From Bacillota bacterium (GTDB taxonomy: Bacteria; Bacillota; Clostridia; Acetivibrionales; DTU013), in assembly GCA_023399355.1 (NCBI GenBank), contig JAEWQC010000332.1, positions 1-18,422 on the forward strand: a stretch of 18,422 nt of DNA, written 5' to 3'. Below the pieces are notes generated by a model. That model saw only the letters and a list, made by a program, of their open reading frames with translations, was not told the DNA's origin and ran no database searches. Of this stretch, positions 4,636-13,515 are shown piece by piece. Both the position numbers and the translations under genes were made by a program. Within the stretch, counting starts at the first letter, position 1, and the number at the start of each line of letters is the position of its first letter.

Positions 4636-5069
4636 CTGCGTTGTTATAAGACTTGTATTATTTTTAGAAGAAACGACCGAATCCGGTCGACAATTTTGAT
4701 TATAACACAGGGGAATAAAATGCACAAGAATTGTTAATAACTAATTAATGGTTTTGGGCAATTTGACGAAAATACCAGGTTGAGATTCGTGAATATTGTC
4801 TGTAGGCTAAGCCCCAAAGAGCTTTTAATAATACTACTAAAAGCTTTTAAATATGCACCGGTGTGTCAGACTGAAACTGCCGGTGATCCGGTTGGATTGC
4901 ATGAATGCAACCTTTCATGAAACGGAAAAATTTTTCATATGAAAAATTCCGTTGGAAAGCGAAAAATTTCGGAATCTGAGAGTTTTTGCGAAAGCAATTA
5001 TTTCAGAAAGCGAAAAAATTCGCAAAATGCTCAATTTGTAACAAGTCATAATTTATGAGGTGATTTTTA
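4636..5069 (+). promoter_or_regulatory. Long hairpin-rich rpoB leader
   Basis: There is no gene in this stretch. Visible structures: CGACCG (4674-4679)/CGGTCG (4684-4689) with an AATC loop; AAGAGCTTTTA (4817-4827)/TAAAAGCTTTT (4838-4848), AT-rich with four T, a possible weak attenuator; CACCGG (from 4856) facing CCGGTG some 25 bases on; TTGCAT/ATGCAA near 4900; a near-perfect 33-base palindrome at 4921-4953 centred on CATATG; TTGC-GAAA-GCAA (4986-4997). The motif GAAAGCGAAAAATTTCG (4955-4971) recurs almost exactly at 5006-5022. Such a leader suggests attenuation or binding control of RNA polymerase synthesis; the mechanism is not evident. Confidence 0.55.
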
Positions 5070-8000
5070 ATGGTACATCCCGTTCAACTGGGCCGGAATA
5101 CAAGGATGAGTTATTCCAAGATTGATGAAGTCCTGGATATGCCCAACCTGATTGAGGTGCAGAAAAACTCTTACAAATGGTTTCTTGATGTGGGACTGAG
5201 AGAGGTATTCAGGGACGTTTCGCCGATACAGGATTACACCGGCAACCTGATTTTGGAGTTTCCAGATTACAAACTCGAAGATGACAATCCAAAGTACAGT
5301 GTTGAAGAATGCAAGGAAAGAGATACTACATATTCCGCTCCGCTTAAAGTAAAGGTACGTCTTATAAACAAAGAGACCGGCGAAGTCAAGGAACAGGAAA
5401 TTTTTATGGGAGATTTTCCTTTGATGACGGACAATGGCACCTTTGTCATTAACGGGGCTGAAAGAGTAATTGTCAGCCAGCTGGTAAGGTCACCGGGGAT
5501 ATATTTCTCAACCAAAGTTGACAGAACCGGTAAACAGCTCTATTCAACAACTGTCATACCGAACCGCGGAGCGTGGCTGGAATATGAAACAGATTCCAAC
5601 GATGTCATGTCCGTACGTATCGACAGGACAAGGAAACTTCCAATAACCGTTCTGCTTCGTGCACTTGGTTATGGGACCGATCTTTCCATTACGGAGTTAC
5701 TTGGTGATGATGAAAGAATTCTTGCGACCATACAAAAGGATAATGCAAAGACAACAGAAGAGGGCCTGATTGAAATATACAAAAGGCTGAGACCAGGCGA
5801 GCCACCGACGGTGGAGAGTGCGACAACACTTATGAACAGCCTGTTTTTTGACCCTAAAAGGTACGACCTCGCGAAATTCGGAAGATTTAAGTTCAACAAG
5901 AAATTAGCGATTTCCAATAGGATTGCCGGTTTTAAATCTGCTGAAAAGATTGTAAATCCCCTCACCGGAGAAATACTTGTTGGAGAAGATGAAATCATCA
6001 GCAGAGATAAGGCGAATGTCATACAAGATTCCGGCATCAATTCCGTTTACCTGAATATTGAAGGAAAAAAGATCAGGGTAATCGGAAACGGTACGGTCGA
6101 TCTGAAATCGCATGTCAATTTTGACACGACTGATATCGGAATTACTGAGAAAGTACGTTTTGATATTCTCAAAAAGCTTATGGACGAGAACCAAACTGAT
6201 GAGGATCTGAAAAAGGCCGTCATTGAAAATATAGATACGCTTGTTCCAAAATATATTACGGTTAATGACATCCTGTCCTCCATCAACTATCTAATACACC
6301 TTAATTATGGGGTAGGTTACCCGGATGATATCGACCATCTGGGCAACAGAAGGCTCCGCTGCGTGGGTGAGCTTCTCCAGAATCAATTCAGGATAGGTCT
6401 TGCGAGGATGGAAAGAGTCGTAAGGGAAAGAATGACCATCCAGGATATCGACATTGTGACCCCGCAGGCATTAATCAATATAAGGCCTGTTGCTGCTGCA
6501 ATCAAAGAATTTTTTGGAAGCAGCCAGCTGTCACAATTTATGGATCAGACAAACCCACTCGCCGAACTGACTCATAAGAGAAGGCTCAGTGCACTCGGAC
6601 CGGGAGGTCTCAGCAGAGAACGCGCAGGATTTGAAGTCCGAGACGTACATCACTCGCATTATGGCCGCATGTGTCCGATAGAGACGCCTGAAGGCCCGAA
6701 CATCGGCCTTATAGGTTCATTGAGTACTTATGCAAGGATTAATGAGTATGGATTCATTGAAGCTCCTTACAGAAGGATCGACAAGGCAAAGAACCTCGTA
6801 TCGGATGAAATAACCTACCTGACAGCGGATGAAGAAGACAAATATATTGTTGCACAAGCGAATGAACCTCTTGATGAAAACGGCAAATTCGTTGCAAAAA
6901 AAGTGCTTTCCAGATTCAGGGATGATATCCTTGAAGTTGAAAGAGACCGCGTCGACTTCATGGATGTATCGCCGAAGCAGCTTGTATCGGTAGCAACAGC
7001 CATGATTCCATTCCTCGAGAACGACGACGCAAATCGTGCCCTGATGGGTTCGAACATGCAGCGGCAGGCAGTTCCTCTGATCAAGCCGCAGTCCCCGATC
7101 ATCGGCACCGGTATTGAATACAAGGCTGCAAAAGATTCAGGTACTGTATTGCTTGCTAAAAATGCAGGTACGGTAGAGCGGGTATCCGCAAATGAGATTA
7201 CGATCCGCGCCAAGAGTGGAAAGAAGGACTCCTACAAGCTTCTGAAATATATTCGCTCGAACCAGGGTACTTGTATCAACCAAAGGCCCATCGTCAGAAA
7301 AGGTGAAATCCTTGAAAAAGGGGATGTCATTGCTGACGGACCTTCTACCGACACCGGTGAAATAGCACTCGGCAAGAACATCCTCATTGGGTTCATGACC
7401 TGGGAAGGTTACAATTACGAAGATGCTATCCTGATCAGTGAAAAGATGGTAAAGGATGATGTCTTCACCTCCATCCATATTGAGGAATACGAAGCCGAGT
7501 CCAGAGACACAAAACTAGGACCTGAGGAAATTACACGGGACATCCCCAATGTCAGTGAAGAATCCCTTAAGGATCTTGATGACAGAGGTATCATCAGAAT
7601 AGGCGCGGAAGTCAGGGCAGGAGACATCCTTGTAGGAAAGGTTACCCCAAAAGGTGAGACCGAACTGACAGCTGAAGAAAGACTCTTGAGAGCGATCTTC
7701 GGTGAAAAGGCAAGGGAAGTCAGGGATACGTCGCTGAGAGTACCACATGGTGAATCCGGTATTATTGTCGATGTTAAGGTATTTACAAGAGAAAATGGCG
7801 ATGAGCTGCCTCCGGGAGTGAATCAGCTGGTAAGATGCTATATTGCACAGAAAAGAAAGATATCGGTCGGAGACAAGATGGCAGGAAGGCATGGTAACAA
7901 GGGTGTTATCTCAAGGATACTCCCTGAAGAGGATATGCCGTTCCTCCCGGACGGAACTCCGCTTGAAATAGTGCTCAACCCATTGGGTGTCCCTTCACGT

Positions 8001-8810
8001 ATGAATATCGGACAGGTGCTTGAAGTCCATCTTGGCTATGCTGCCAAGGCACTTGGCTGGAAGATCGCGACTCCTGTATTTGACGGCGCGACAGAGGATG
8101 ACATCGTGGAAACGCTTTTAAAAGCAGGACACTCCGCAGATGGGAAGACTGTATTATACGATGGAAGAACGGGAACTCCTTTTGAAAACCGTGTAACGGT
8201 TGGATACATGTATATATTGAAATTGGCCCATTTGGTCGATGACAAGATCCATGCTCGTTCGACAGGCCCGTACTCGCTGGTTACCCAGCAGCCTTTGGGC
8301 GGCAAGGCGCAGTTCGGCGGACAGAGATTCGGAGAAATGGAAGTCTGGGCTCTGGAAGCATACGGAGCAGCCTATACATTGCAGGAAATACTTACAGTAA
8401 AGTCGGATGACGTGGTGGGCAGGGTCAAGACCTACGAATCCATCGTCAAAGGCGAAAACGTGCCGGAGCCGGGCATCCCGGAATCGTTCAAAGTATTGAT
8501 CAAGGAATTGCAGAGTCTTGCACTTGATGTAAAGGTCTACTCGGAAGAGCGCGAAGAGATTGCAATCAAGGAGTCTACCGAGGACGAACTTGAAGAATTG
8601 AATGTCAACATTGAAGGTCGCGAGGATGAAACACCCCTTACCGACTATGAGGAGATCGGTGATGACATTATGGAAGATGAAATTGATATGGACGATTTCG
8701 ACCTTGGAGAAATCGGAAATACAGGAGAGAATCTGGAAGAAACGCTGGGCGAAGATTTATTCTCTGAAGATGAAGACTTTGCAGACAATCTGGAAGATGA
8801 GGATTTTTAG
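5070..8810 (+). CDS. rpoB: DNA-directed RNA polymerase subunit beta
   Basis: RpoB is the beta subunit of RNA polymerase and forms half of the catalytic cleft. The 1246-residue product is full length. The rifampicin-pocket segment starts GSSQLSQFMDQTNPL at residue 483; D492, H502 and S507 correspond to E. coli D516, H526 and S531 and are all the wild-type kind. CPIETPEGPNIGLIG follows. GDKMAGRHGNKG (934-945) near the active centre is intact, as is the C-terminal PLGGKAQFGGQRFGEMEVWALE clamp region (ends given only). The last roughly 80 residues are a strongly acidic tail rich in D and E. GAGGTGA (5057-5063) lies six bases from the ATG. rpoC starts 15 bases after the stop. Confidence 0.97.
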   Translation: MVHPVQLGRNTRMSYSKIDEVLDMPNLIEVQKNSYKWFLDVGLREVFRDVSPIQDYTGNLILEFPDYKLEDDNPKYSVEECKERDTTYSAPLKVKVRLINKETGEVKEQEIFMGDFPLMTDNGTFVINGAERVIVSQLVRSPGIYFSTKVDRTGKQLYSTTVIPNRGAWLEYETDSNDVMSVRIDRTRKLPITVLLRALGYGTDLSITELLGDDERILATIQKDNAKTTEEGLIEIYKRLRPGEPPTVESATTLMNSLFFDPKRYDLAKFGRFKFNKKLAISNRIAGFKSAEKIVNPLTGEILVGEDEIISRDKANVIQDSGINSVYLNIEGKKIRVIGNGTVDLKSHVNFDTTDIGITEKVRFDILKKLMDENQTDEDLKKAVIENIDTLVPKYITVNDILSSINYLIHLNYGVGYPDDIDHLGNRRLRCVGELLQNQFRIGLARMERVVRERMTIQDIDIVTPQALINIRPVAAAIKEFFGSSQLSQFMDQTNPLAELTHKRRLSALGPGGLSRERAGFEVRDVHHSHYGRMCPIETPEGPNIGLIGSLSTYARINEYGFIEAPYRRIDKAKNLVSDEITYLTADEEDKYIVAQANEPLDENGKFVAKKVLSRFRDDILEVERDRVDFMDVSPKQLVSVATAMIPFLENDDANRALMGSNMQRQAVPLIKPQSPIIGTGIEYKAAKDSGTVLLAKNAGTVERVSANEITIRAKSGKKDSYKLLKYIRSNQGTCINQRPIVRKGEILEKGDVIADGPSTDTGEIALGKNILIGFMTWEGYNYEDAILISEKMVKDDVFTSIHIEEYEAESRDTKLGPEEITRDIPNVSEESLKDLDDRGIIRIGAEVRAGDILVGKVTPKGETELTAEERLLRAIFGEKAREVRDTSLRVPHGESGIIVDVKVFTRENGDELPPGVNQLVRCYIAQKRKISVGDKMAGRHGNKGVISRILPEEDMPFLPDGTPLEIVLNPLGVPSRMNIGQVLEVHLGYAAKALGWKIATPVFDGATEDDIVETLLKAGHSADGKTVLYDGRTGTPFENRVTVGYMYILKLAHLVDDKIHARSTGPYSLVTQQPLGGKAQFGGQRFGEMEVWALEAYGAAYTLQEILTVKSDDVVGRVKTYESIVKGENVPEPGIPESFKVLIKELQSLALDVKVYSEEREEIAIKESTEDELEELNVNIEGREDETPLTDYEEIGDDIMEDEIDMDDFDLGEIGNTGENLEETLGEDLFSEDEDFADNLEDEDF

Positions 8811-8825
8811 AAGGGAGATTGGGCC

Positions 8826-11800
8826 ATGTTTGAAATGAATAATTTTGATGCAATTAAAATTGGTTTAGCTTCCCCCGAAAAAATCAGAGAATGGTCGAGG
8901 GGCGAGGTAAAAAAACCTGAAACGATTAATTACAGGACCTTGAAGCCTGAAAGGGACGGTCTTTTCTGCGAGAGGATCTTTGGACCGCAAAAGGACTGGG
9001 AATGTCACTGCGGTAAATATAAGAGGATCAGATACAAAGGTATCGTATGTGACAGATGCGGCGTCGAGGTGACGCGCTCCAAAGTAAGAAGAGAGCGCAT
9101 GGGCCATATCGAGCTGGCTGCACCGGTTTCACACATCTGGTATTTCAAGGGGATTCCGAGCAGGATGGGACTTATACTTGATATGTCCCCAAGAGCGCTG
9201 GAAAAGATATTATATTTTGCGTCGTATGTTGTCATTGATCCCGGTCAGACTCCGCTTTCCAAAAAGCAGATACTGACAGAAAAGGAATATAGGGACAGCG
9301 TAGATAAGTTTGGTTACAAATTCAAGGCTGGCATGGGTGCAGAGGCTGTCAAGGATCTATTGATGGAAATTGATCTCGAGAAGCAGTCCAAGGAATTGAG
9401 GGCGGATCTCGAGGATGCTTCAGGCCAGAAGAGAATCAGGACCATAAAGAGGCTCGAAGTGGTTGAAGCATTCAGGCTATCACAAAACAGGCCGGAGTGG
9501 ATGATCATGGATGTCGTACCGGTCATTCCGCCTGAACTCCGTCCCATGGTTCAGTTGGATGGCGGAAGGTTTGCAACCTCCGACCTCAATGACCTGTACA
9601 GACGTGTCATCAACAGGAATAACCGCCTCAAGAGGCTGCTTGACCTTGGCGCACCCGATATCATTGTCAGAAACGAAAAGAGGATGCTGCAGGAAGCTGT
9701 AGATGCCCTCATAGATAACGGAAGAAGGGGAAGACCAGTTACAGGTCCCGGCAACAGACCCCTGAAATCATTGTCAGACATGTTGAAGGGAAAGCAGGGA
9801 CGTTTCCGCCAGAACCTTCTGGGAAAGCGTGTTGACTATTCCGGACGTTCGGTTATCGTTGTCGGTCCGGACTTGAAGATTTTCCAGTGCGGTCTCCCGA
9901 AGGAAATGGCGCTGGAACTCTTTAAGCCATTTGTCATGAAAAAGCTTGTCAATGACGGGCTTGCACATAATATTAAGAGTGCAAAGAGAATGGTCGAAAG
10001 GGTAAAGAATGAAGTCTGGGATGTACTTGAGGAAGTCATCAAGGAACACCCTGTACTTCTCAACCGTGCTCCTACACTTCATAGACTGGGTATTCAGGCA
10101 TTTGAACCTGTACTCGTCGAAGGAAAGGCCTTGAAGCTGCATCCGCTGGTATGTACGGCATACAACGCCGATTTCGACGGCGACCAGATGGCTGTCCATG
10201 TTCCGCTGTCGGCGGAAGCACAGGCGGAGGCGAGATTCCTGATGCTTTCAGCAAACAATCTGCTGGCGCCGAAGGATGGCAAGCCGATTACCGTACCTAC
10301 ACAGGATATGGTATTGGGAAGCTACTACCTCACAATCGAGCGCGAGGGTGAGAATGGTGAAGGCAAGGTTTTCGGTTCGCTTGATGAAGCTGTGATGGCT
10401 TATGAATCGGGATTTTTGGGATTACATGCAAAGATAAAGGTCAGACTCGAAAAGATCATCGACGGTAAGCTGACCAAAAAGATCATCGAATGCACAGTAG
10501 GCAAACTTCTGTTTAATGAAGCAATTCCGCAGGATTTGGGCTATGTTGACAGATCCGATCCCGACAAGCTTTTCGATCTGGAAGTTACCGTTCTGGTTAC
10601 CAAAAAGGAACTGGGCAAGATCATTGACAAGTGTATAAAGGTTCATGGTACAACTGAGACTGCAATAGTTCTGGACAGGATCAAAGCACTCGGCTTCAAA
10701 TATTCAACCAGAGGCGCAATCACAGTCAGCGTTTCAGACATGGTAATACCGGATGTAAAGAAGAGATATATTGATGAAACGGAAGAGAGAATAGACAATA
10801 TCACAAAGATGTACAAGAGGGGTCTCATTTCCGAAGAGGAAAGATACAACTCCGTCATACAGGCTTGGACAGAAACCGGTGAGAATCTTACACAGGCTCT
10901 CCTGGCCCAGCTTGACAGATTCAACCCGATATTCATGATGTCGCAGTCGGGAGCCCGAGGCAGTATCAGTCAGATTAAGCAGCTTTCAGGTATGAGAGGA
11001 CTAATGGCTGATACCTCCGGCAAAACGCTGGAAATTCCGATCAGGGCGAATTTCCGTGAAGGCCTAAATGTACTGGAGTATTTCATATCCACACACGGAG
11101 CCAGAAAAGGTCTTGCCGATACTGCTCTCAGAACGGCTGACTCAGGTTATCTTACAAGACGTCTGGTCGATGTAAGCCAGGATGTAATTGTCAGGGAGAT
11201 TGACTGCGGAACGAAGAAAGGCATAGAAGTATTCGATGTCAAGGACGGAAGCGAAGTAATAGAAGGTCTTGCAGAGAGATTGGTCGGCAGGTATACCGTA
11301 GAGCCGATCGTTCATCCTGAAACGGGAGAAATTCTTGTAGCCGGTGATAAGAGAATTACGGATGCAGAAGCCAATAAGGTAGCGAAATCCGGGCTGAAAA
11401 AGGCAAAGATCAGATCAATGCTGACCTGCCATTCCGAATATGGTGTATGCGCCAAGTGCTATGGTTCAAACCTGGCGACCAATGAAGATGTAAATGTGGG
11501 AGAAGCAGTCGGAATCATAGCTGCACAGTCCATCGGCGAACCTGGTACCCAGCTGACGATGAGAACCTTCCATACCGGCGGTGTTGCAGGAGACGACATC
11601 ACACAGGGACTTCCCCGTGTAGAGGAACTTTTTGAAGCCAGGAAGCCGAAAGGTCTTGCAGTGATTTCAGAGATACCCGGTACTATTAAGATCAGTGAGA
11701 CGAAAAAGAAGAGGGAAGTCATTGTTACAACGGAGGATGGGGAAGCACGTACGTATCTCATTCCTTACGGTTCCAGAATAAAAGTCTCGGATGGGGATAT

Positions 11801-12323
11801 TGTGGAAGCAGGTGATGAGATTACAGAAGGATCCGTCAACCCGCATGACATATTGAAGATAAAAGGCATCAAGGGCGTGCAATCCTATCTGTTGCAGGAA
11901 GTGCAGAGGGTTTACCGGCTGCAGGGTGTTGATATCAATGACAAGCATATTGAAGTAATCGTCAGGCAGATGCTCAGGAAGGTCAAGATTGATGATGCCG
12001 GCGATACCAATATGCTGCCGGGCGGACTTGTCGACATGTTTGATTACGAAGAGGAGAACGCGCGGGTAACAGCGGAAGGTTTGAGGCCGGCAGACGGCAA
12101 GAGGACCCTGCTTGGTATCACCAAAGCTTCACTTGCTACGGAATCATTCCTCTCTGCGGCTTCATTCCAGGAAACCACAAGGGTATTAACCGAAGCGGCA
12201 ATAAAAGGCAAGGTAGATCCACTGGTCGGGTTGAAGGAAAATGTCATCATAGGTAAACTGATACCTGCAGGAACAGGAATGAGCCGGTACAAGGACATTA
12301 ATATAAGCACCGTAATAGAGTAA
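8826..12323 (+). CDS. rpoC: DNA-directed RNA polymerase subunit beta'
   Basis: RpoC carries the catalytic magnesium site of RNA polymerase. The 1165-residue product is full length for a Firmicute. The N-terminal zinc ribbon has C60, C62, C75 and C78. The catalytic NADFDGDQM spans 447-455, with D449, D451 and D453 binding magnesium. The second zinc site is C794, C868, C875 and C878 (CHSEYGVCAKC). The bridge-helix and trigger-loop region (GLADTALRTADSGYLTRRLVD, ends given; and IGEPGTQLTMRTFHTGG) is intact. AAGGGAG (8811-8817) is eight bases from the ATG; an in-frame ATG at 8835 is possible but less well placed. No large insertion is seen. It is co-transcribed with rpoB. Confidence 0.97.
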   Translation: MFEMNNFDAIKIGLASPEKIREWSRGEVKKPETINYRTLKPERDGLFCERIFGPQKDWECHCGKYKRIRYKGIVCDRCGVEVTRSKVRRERMGHIELAAPVSHIWYFKGIPSRMGLILDMSPRALEKILYFASYVVIDPGQTPLSKKQILTEKEYRDSVDKFGYKFKAGMGAEAVKDLLMEIDLEKQSKELRADLEDASGQKRIRTIKRLEVVEAFRLSQNRPEWMIMDVVPVIPPELRPMVQLDGGRFATSDLNDLYRRVINRNNRLKRLLDLGAPDIIVRNEKRMLQEAVDALIDNGRRGRPVTGPGNRPLKSLSDMLKGKQGRFRQNLLGKRVDYSGRSVIVVGPDLKIFQCGLPKEMALELFKPFVMKKLVNDGLAHNIKSAKRMVERVKNEVWDVLEEVIKEHPVLLNRAPTLHRLGIQAFEPVLVEGKALKLHPLVCTAYNADFDGDQMAVHVPLSAEAQAEARFLMLSANNLLAPKDGKPITVPTQDMVLGSYYLTIEREGENGEGKVFGSLDEAVMAYESGFLGLHAKIKVRLEKIIDGKLTKKIIECTVGKLLFNEAIPQDLGYVDRSDPDKLFDLEVTVLVTKKELGKIIDKCIKVHGTTETAIVLDRIKALGFKYSTRGAITVSVSDMVIPDVKKRYIDETEERIDNITKMYKRGLISEEERYNSVIQAWTETGENLTQALLAQLDRFNPIFMMSQSGARGSISQIKQLSGMRGLMADTSGKTLEIPIRANFREGLNVLEYFISTHGARKGLADTALRTADSGYLTRRLVDVSQDVIVREIDCGTKKGIEVFDVKDGSEVIEGLAERLVGRYTVEPIVHPETGEILVAGDKRITDAEANKVAKSGLKKAKIRSMLTCHSEYGVCAKCYGSNLATNEDVNVGEAVGIIAAQSIGEPGTQLTMRTFHTGGVAGDDITQGLPRVEELFEARKPKGLAVISEIPGTIKISETKKKREVIVTTEDGEARTYLIPYGSRIKVSDGDIVEAGDEITEGSVNPHDILKIKGIKGVQSYLLQEVQRVYRLQGVDINDKHIEVIVRQMLRKVKIDDAGDTNMLPGGLVDMFDYEEENARVTAEGLRPADGKRTLLGITKASLATESFLSAASFQETTRVLTEAAIKGKVDPLVGLKENVIIGKLIPAGTGMSRYKDINISTVIE

Positions 12324-12375
12324 CGGATAAATACGCTGCAAAAAAGTTTTAGTTTAGGCAATAAAGGCTGAAGGG

Positions 12376-12402
12376 CAGGTGGGATCGCTAAAATCCCACC
12401 TG
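12376..12402 (+). other. Perfect 10-bp hairpin after rpoC, without T-run
   Basis: CAGGTGGGAT (12376-12385) pairs with ATCCCACCTG (12393-12402) around CGCTAAA. No T-run follows, so it is unlikely to be a standard terminator. It may protect the 3' end of the rpoBC mRNA, slow polymerase, or be a protein site. Confidence 0.55.
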
Positions 12403-12441
12403 TAAACATGGCTTGGACCGACACACCCGGATACGTTTATC

Positions 12442-12471
12442 TTGACAAACAAATCATTGCGGTGATAAAAT
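12442..12471 (+). promoter_or_regulatory. Sigma-A-type promoter for the L7Ae-like gene and str genes
   Basis: TTGACA (12442-12447) and TAAAAT (12466-12471) are 18 bp apart, with TG one base before the -10. Transcription would start near 12477, about 212 bases before the next gene. The str-type genes (rpsL, rpsG, fusA, tuf) can therefore be expressed apart from rpoBC. Confidence 0.75.
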
Positions 12472-12476
12472 ATTTC

Positions 12477-12688
12477 AGTGCGTATTTTCAAGGTAAGGGA
12501 ACATGACGCAAGAGCAGAGGTAAGATATTAAAAGTCAGATTTTGGGCCTTCCTTTGATGCAGTACCTCAAATCTGTACTCCGGTATCGGTTTCTCTTCTC
12601 TATAATTTCGGAATGTCCCAATATCCGGGTTTGGTTCATGTTTTGTTTAAAGCATAACAGCTTCTAAAAGAGGGAAAGGTGCAAATCA
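12477..12688 (+). promoter_or_regulatory. Leader with mutually exclusive hairpins
   Basis: No gene is seen. CAGATTT (12536-12542) pairs with AAATCTG (12569-12575), and the stem can extend with GGG/CCT. The same 12569-12575 bases lie in the loop and arm of a competing hairpin, AGTAC (12561-12565)/GTACT (12575-12579). Downstream, CCGGTAT (12580-12586) can pair with ATATCCGG (12621-12628), with one bulge, before a T-rich stretch. Competing stems are the layout of an attenuator or riboswitch-like switch, but no known family is recognised. Confidence 0.45.
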
Positions 12689-12931
12689 GTGCTTGAGGTA
12701 TTGAAAAGCGGCAATAAGGCTATAGGGATCAAACAAACCCTGAAAGCAGTAGAAAGTGATACTGCAAAAATTGTTTTTATTGCAAGGGATGCTGATGAAA
12801 AAATAGTCACAACTCTAAAGGAGCTTTGCCTCTCCAAATCAGTTGAAATAGAATATGTTGAAGCCATGAAACTGCTTGGCAAAGCCTGTGGTATAGAAGT
12901 CGGCGCATCGGCGGTCTGTCTTTTGAAATAG
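12689..12931 (+). CDS. rplGB: L7Ae-family RNA-binding protein (YbxF-like)
   Basis: This small protein of the L7Ae/L30e family is expected to bind kink-turn RNA; the Bacillus homologue in the same position (YbxF) binds kink-turns and associates with ribosomes. The 80-residue product shows the family features: an N-terminal LKSGNKAIGIKQTLKAV helix (residues 5-21), a hydrophobic strand KIVFIARDAD (about 27-36), and the C-terminal ACGIEVGASAVCLL. Translation starts at GTG; AGGTG at 12677-12681 lies seven bases upstream. It sits between rpoC and rpsL, the conserved Firmicute location, which strongly supports the call. A role in autoregulation through its leader is possible but not shown. Confidence 0.88.
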   Translation: MLEVLKSGNKAIGIKQTLKAVESDTAKIVFIARDADEKIVTTLKELCLSKSVEIEYVEAMKLLGKACGIEVGASAVCLLK

Positions 12932-12981
12932 GGGAAAAAAGAAAAATGGGCAACAACTAAATTCAAATATTATTTTTTATG

Positions 12982-12991
12982 AAAGGAGGTG
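12982..12991 (+). promoter_or_regulatory. Ribosome binding site that fixes the rpsL start
   Basis: AAAGGAGGTG is a full-length match to the anti-Shine-Dalgarno sequence and lies five bases before ATG 12997. An in-frame ATG at 12979 lies upstream of this site and cannot use it. Confidence 0.9.
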
Positions 12992-12996
12992 TGTTG

Positions 12997-13425
12997 ATGC
13001 CAACATTTAATCAGATGGTCAGGAAGGGAAGAGAAACAGTACAGTACAAGTCAACGGCTCCAGCTCTTCAAAAGGGCTTGAACTCTTTAAAAAAGAGGTC
13101 GGTTGATATTAGTTCTCCTCAGAAAAGAGGCGTGTGTACCGTTGTCAGAACTACAACCCCAAAGAAACCGAACTCAGCTTTGAGAAAGGTTGCAAGGGTA
13201 CGTTTGACAAACGGAATTGAAGTAACTGCTTATATTCCCGGTATAGGCCACAATCTTCAGGAACACAGTGTTGTTCTCATCAGAGGCGGCAGGGTAAAGG
13301 ATCTACCTGGCGTAAGATACCACATAATCAGGGGTACTCTTGATACAGCAGGTGTTGCAAAGAGAATGCAAAGCCGTTCCAAGTATGGAGCAAAGAGGCC
13401 GAAAGCTGGCGCAGTAAAGAAGTAA
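12997..13425 (+). CDS. rpsL: 30S ribosomal protein S12
   Basis: S12 lies at the decoding centre and affects accuracy and streptomycin response. From the ATG at 12997 the protein has 142 residues starting MPTFNQMVRKGRETV. It is the Gram-positive long form, with an extra stretch (about residues 25-40) relative to the 123-124-residue E. coli protein. The conserved TTTPKKPNSALRK is at 52-64; K56 matches E. coli K43, and K101 in GGRVKDLPG matches K88, both wild-type residues. An open frame starting at 12979 would add six residues but has no ribosome site. It begins 65 bases after the L7Ae-like gene and is followed by a structured 270-base spacer. Confidence 0.96.
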   Translation: MPTFNQMVRKGRETVQYKSTAPALQKGLNSLKKRSVDISSPQKRGVCTVVRTTTPKKPNSALRKVARVRLTNGIEVTAYIPGIGHNLQEHSVVLIRGGRVKDLPGVRYHIIRGTLDTAGVAKRMQSRSKYGAKRPKAGAVKK

Positions 13426-13515
13426 AAGCCGGCAAAGCCAATCAGTAAGGTGCTAAGTATGGTGTAAACAATAAAAATTGAGTGACTACAGCGTAGTTGC
13501 TGTTGATTTATAAAT

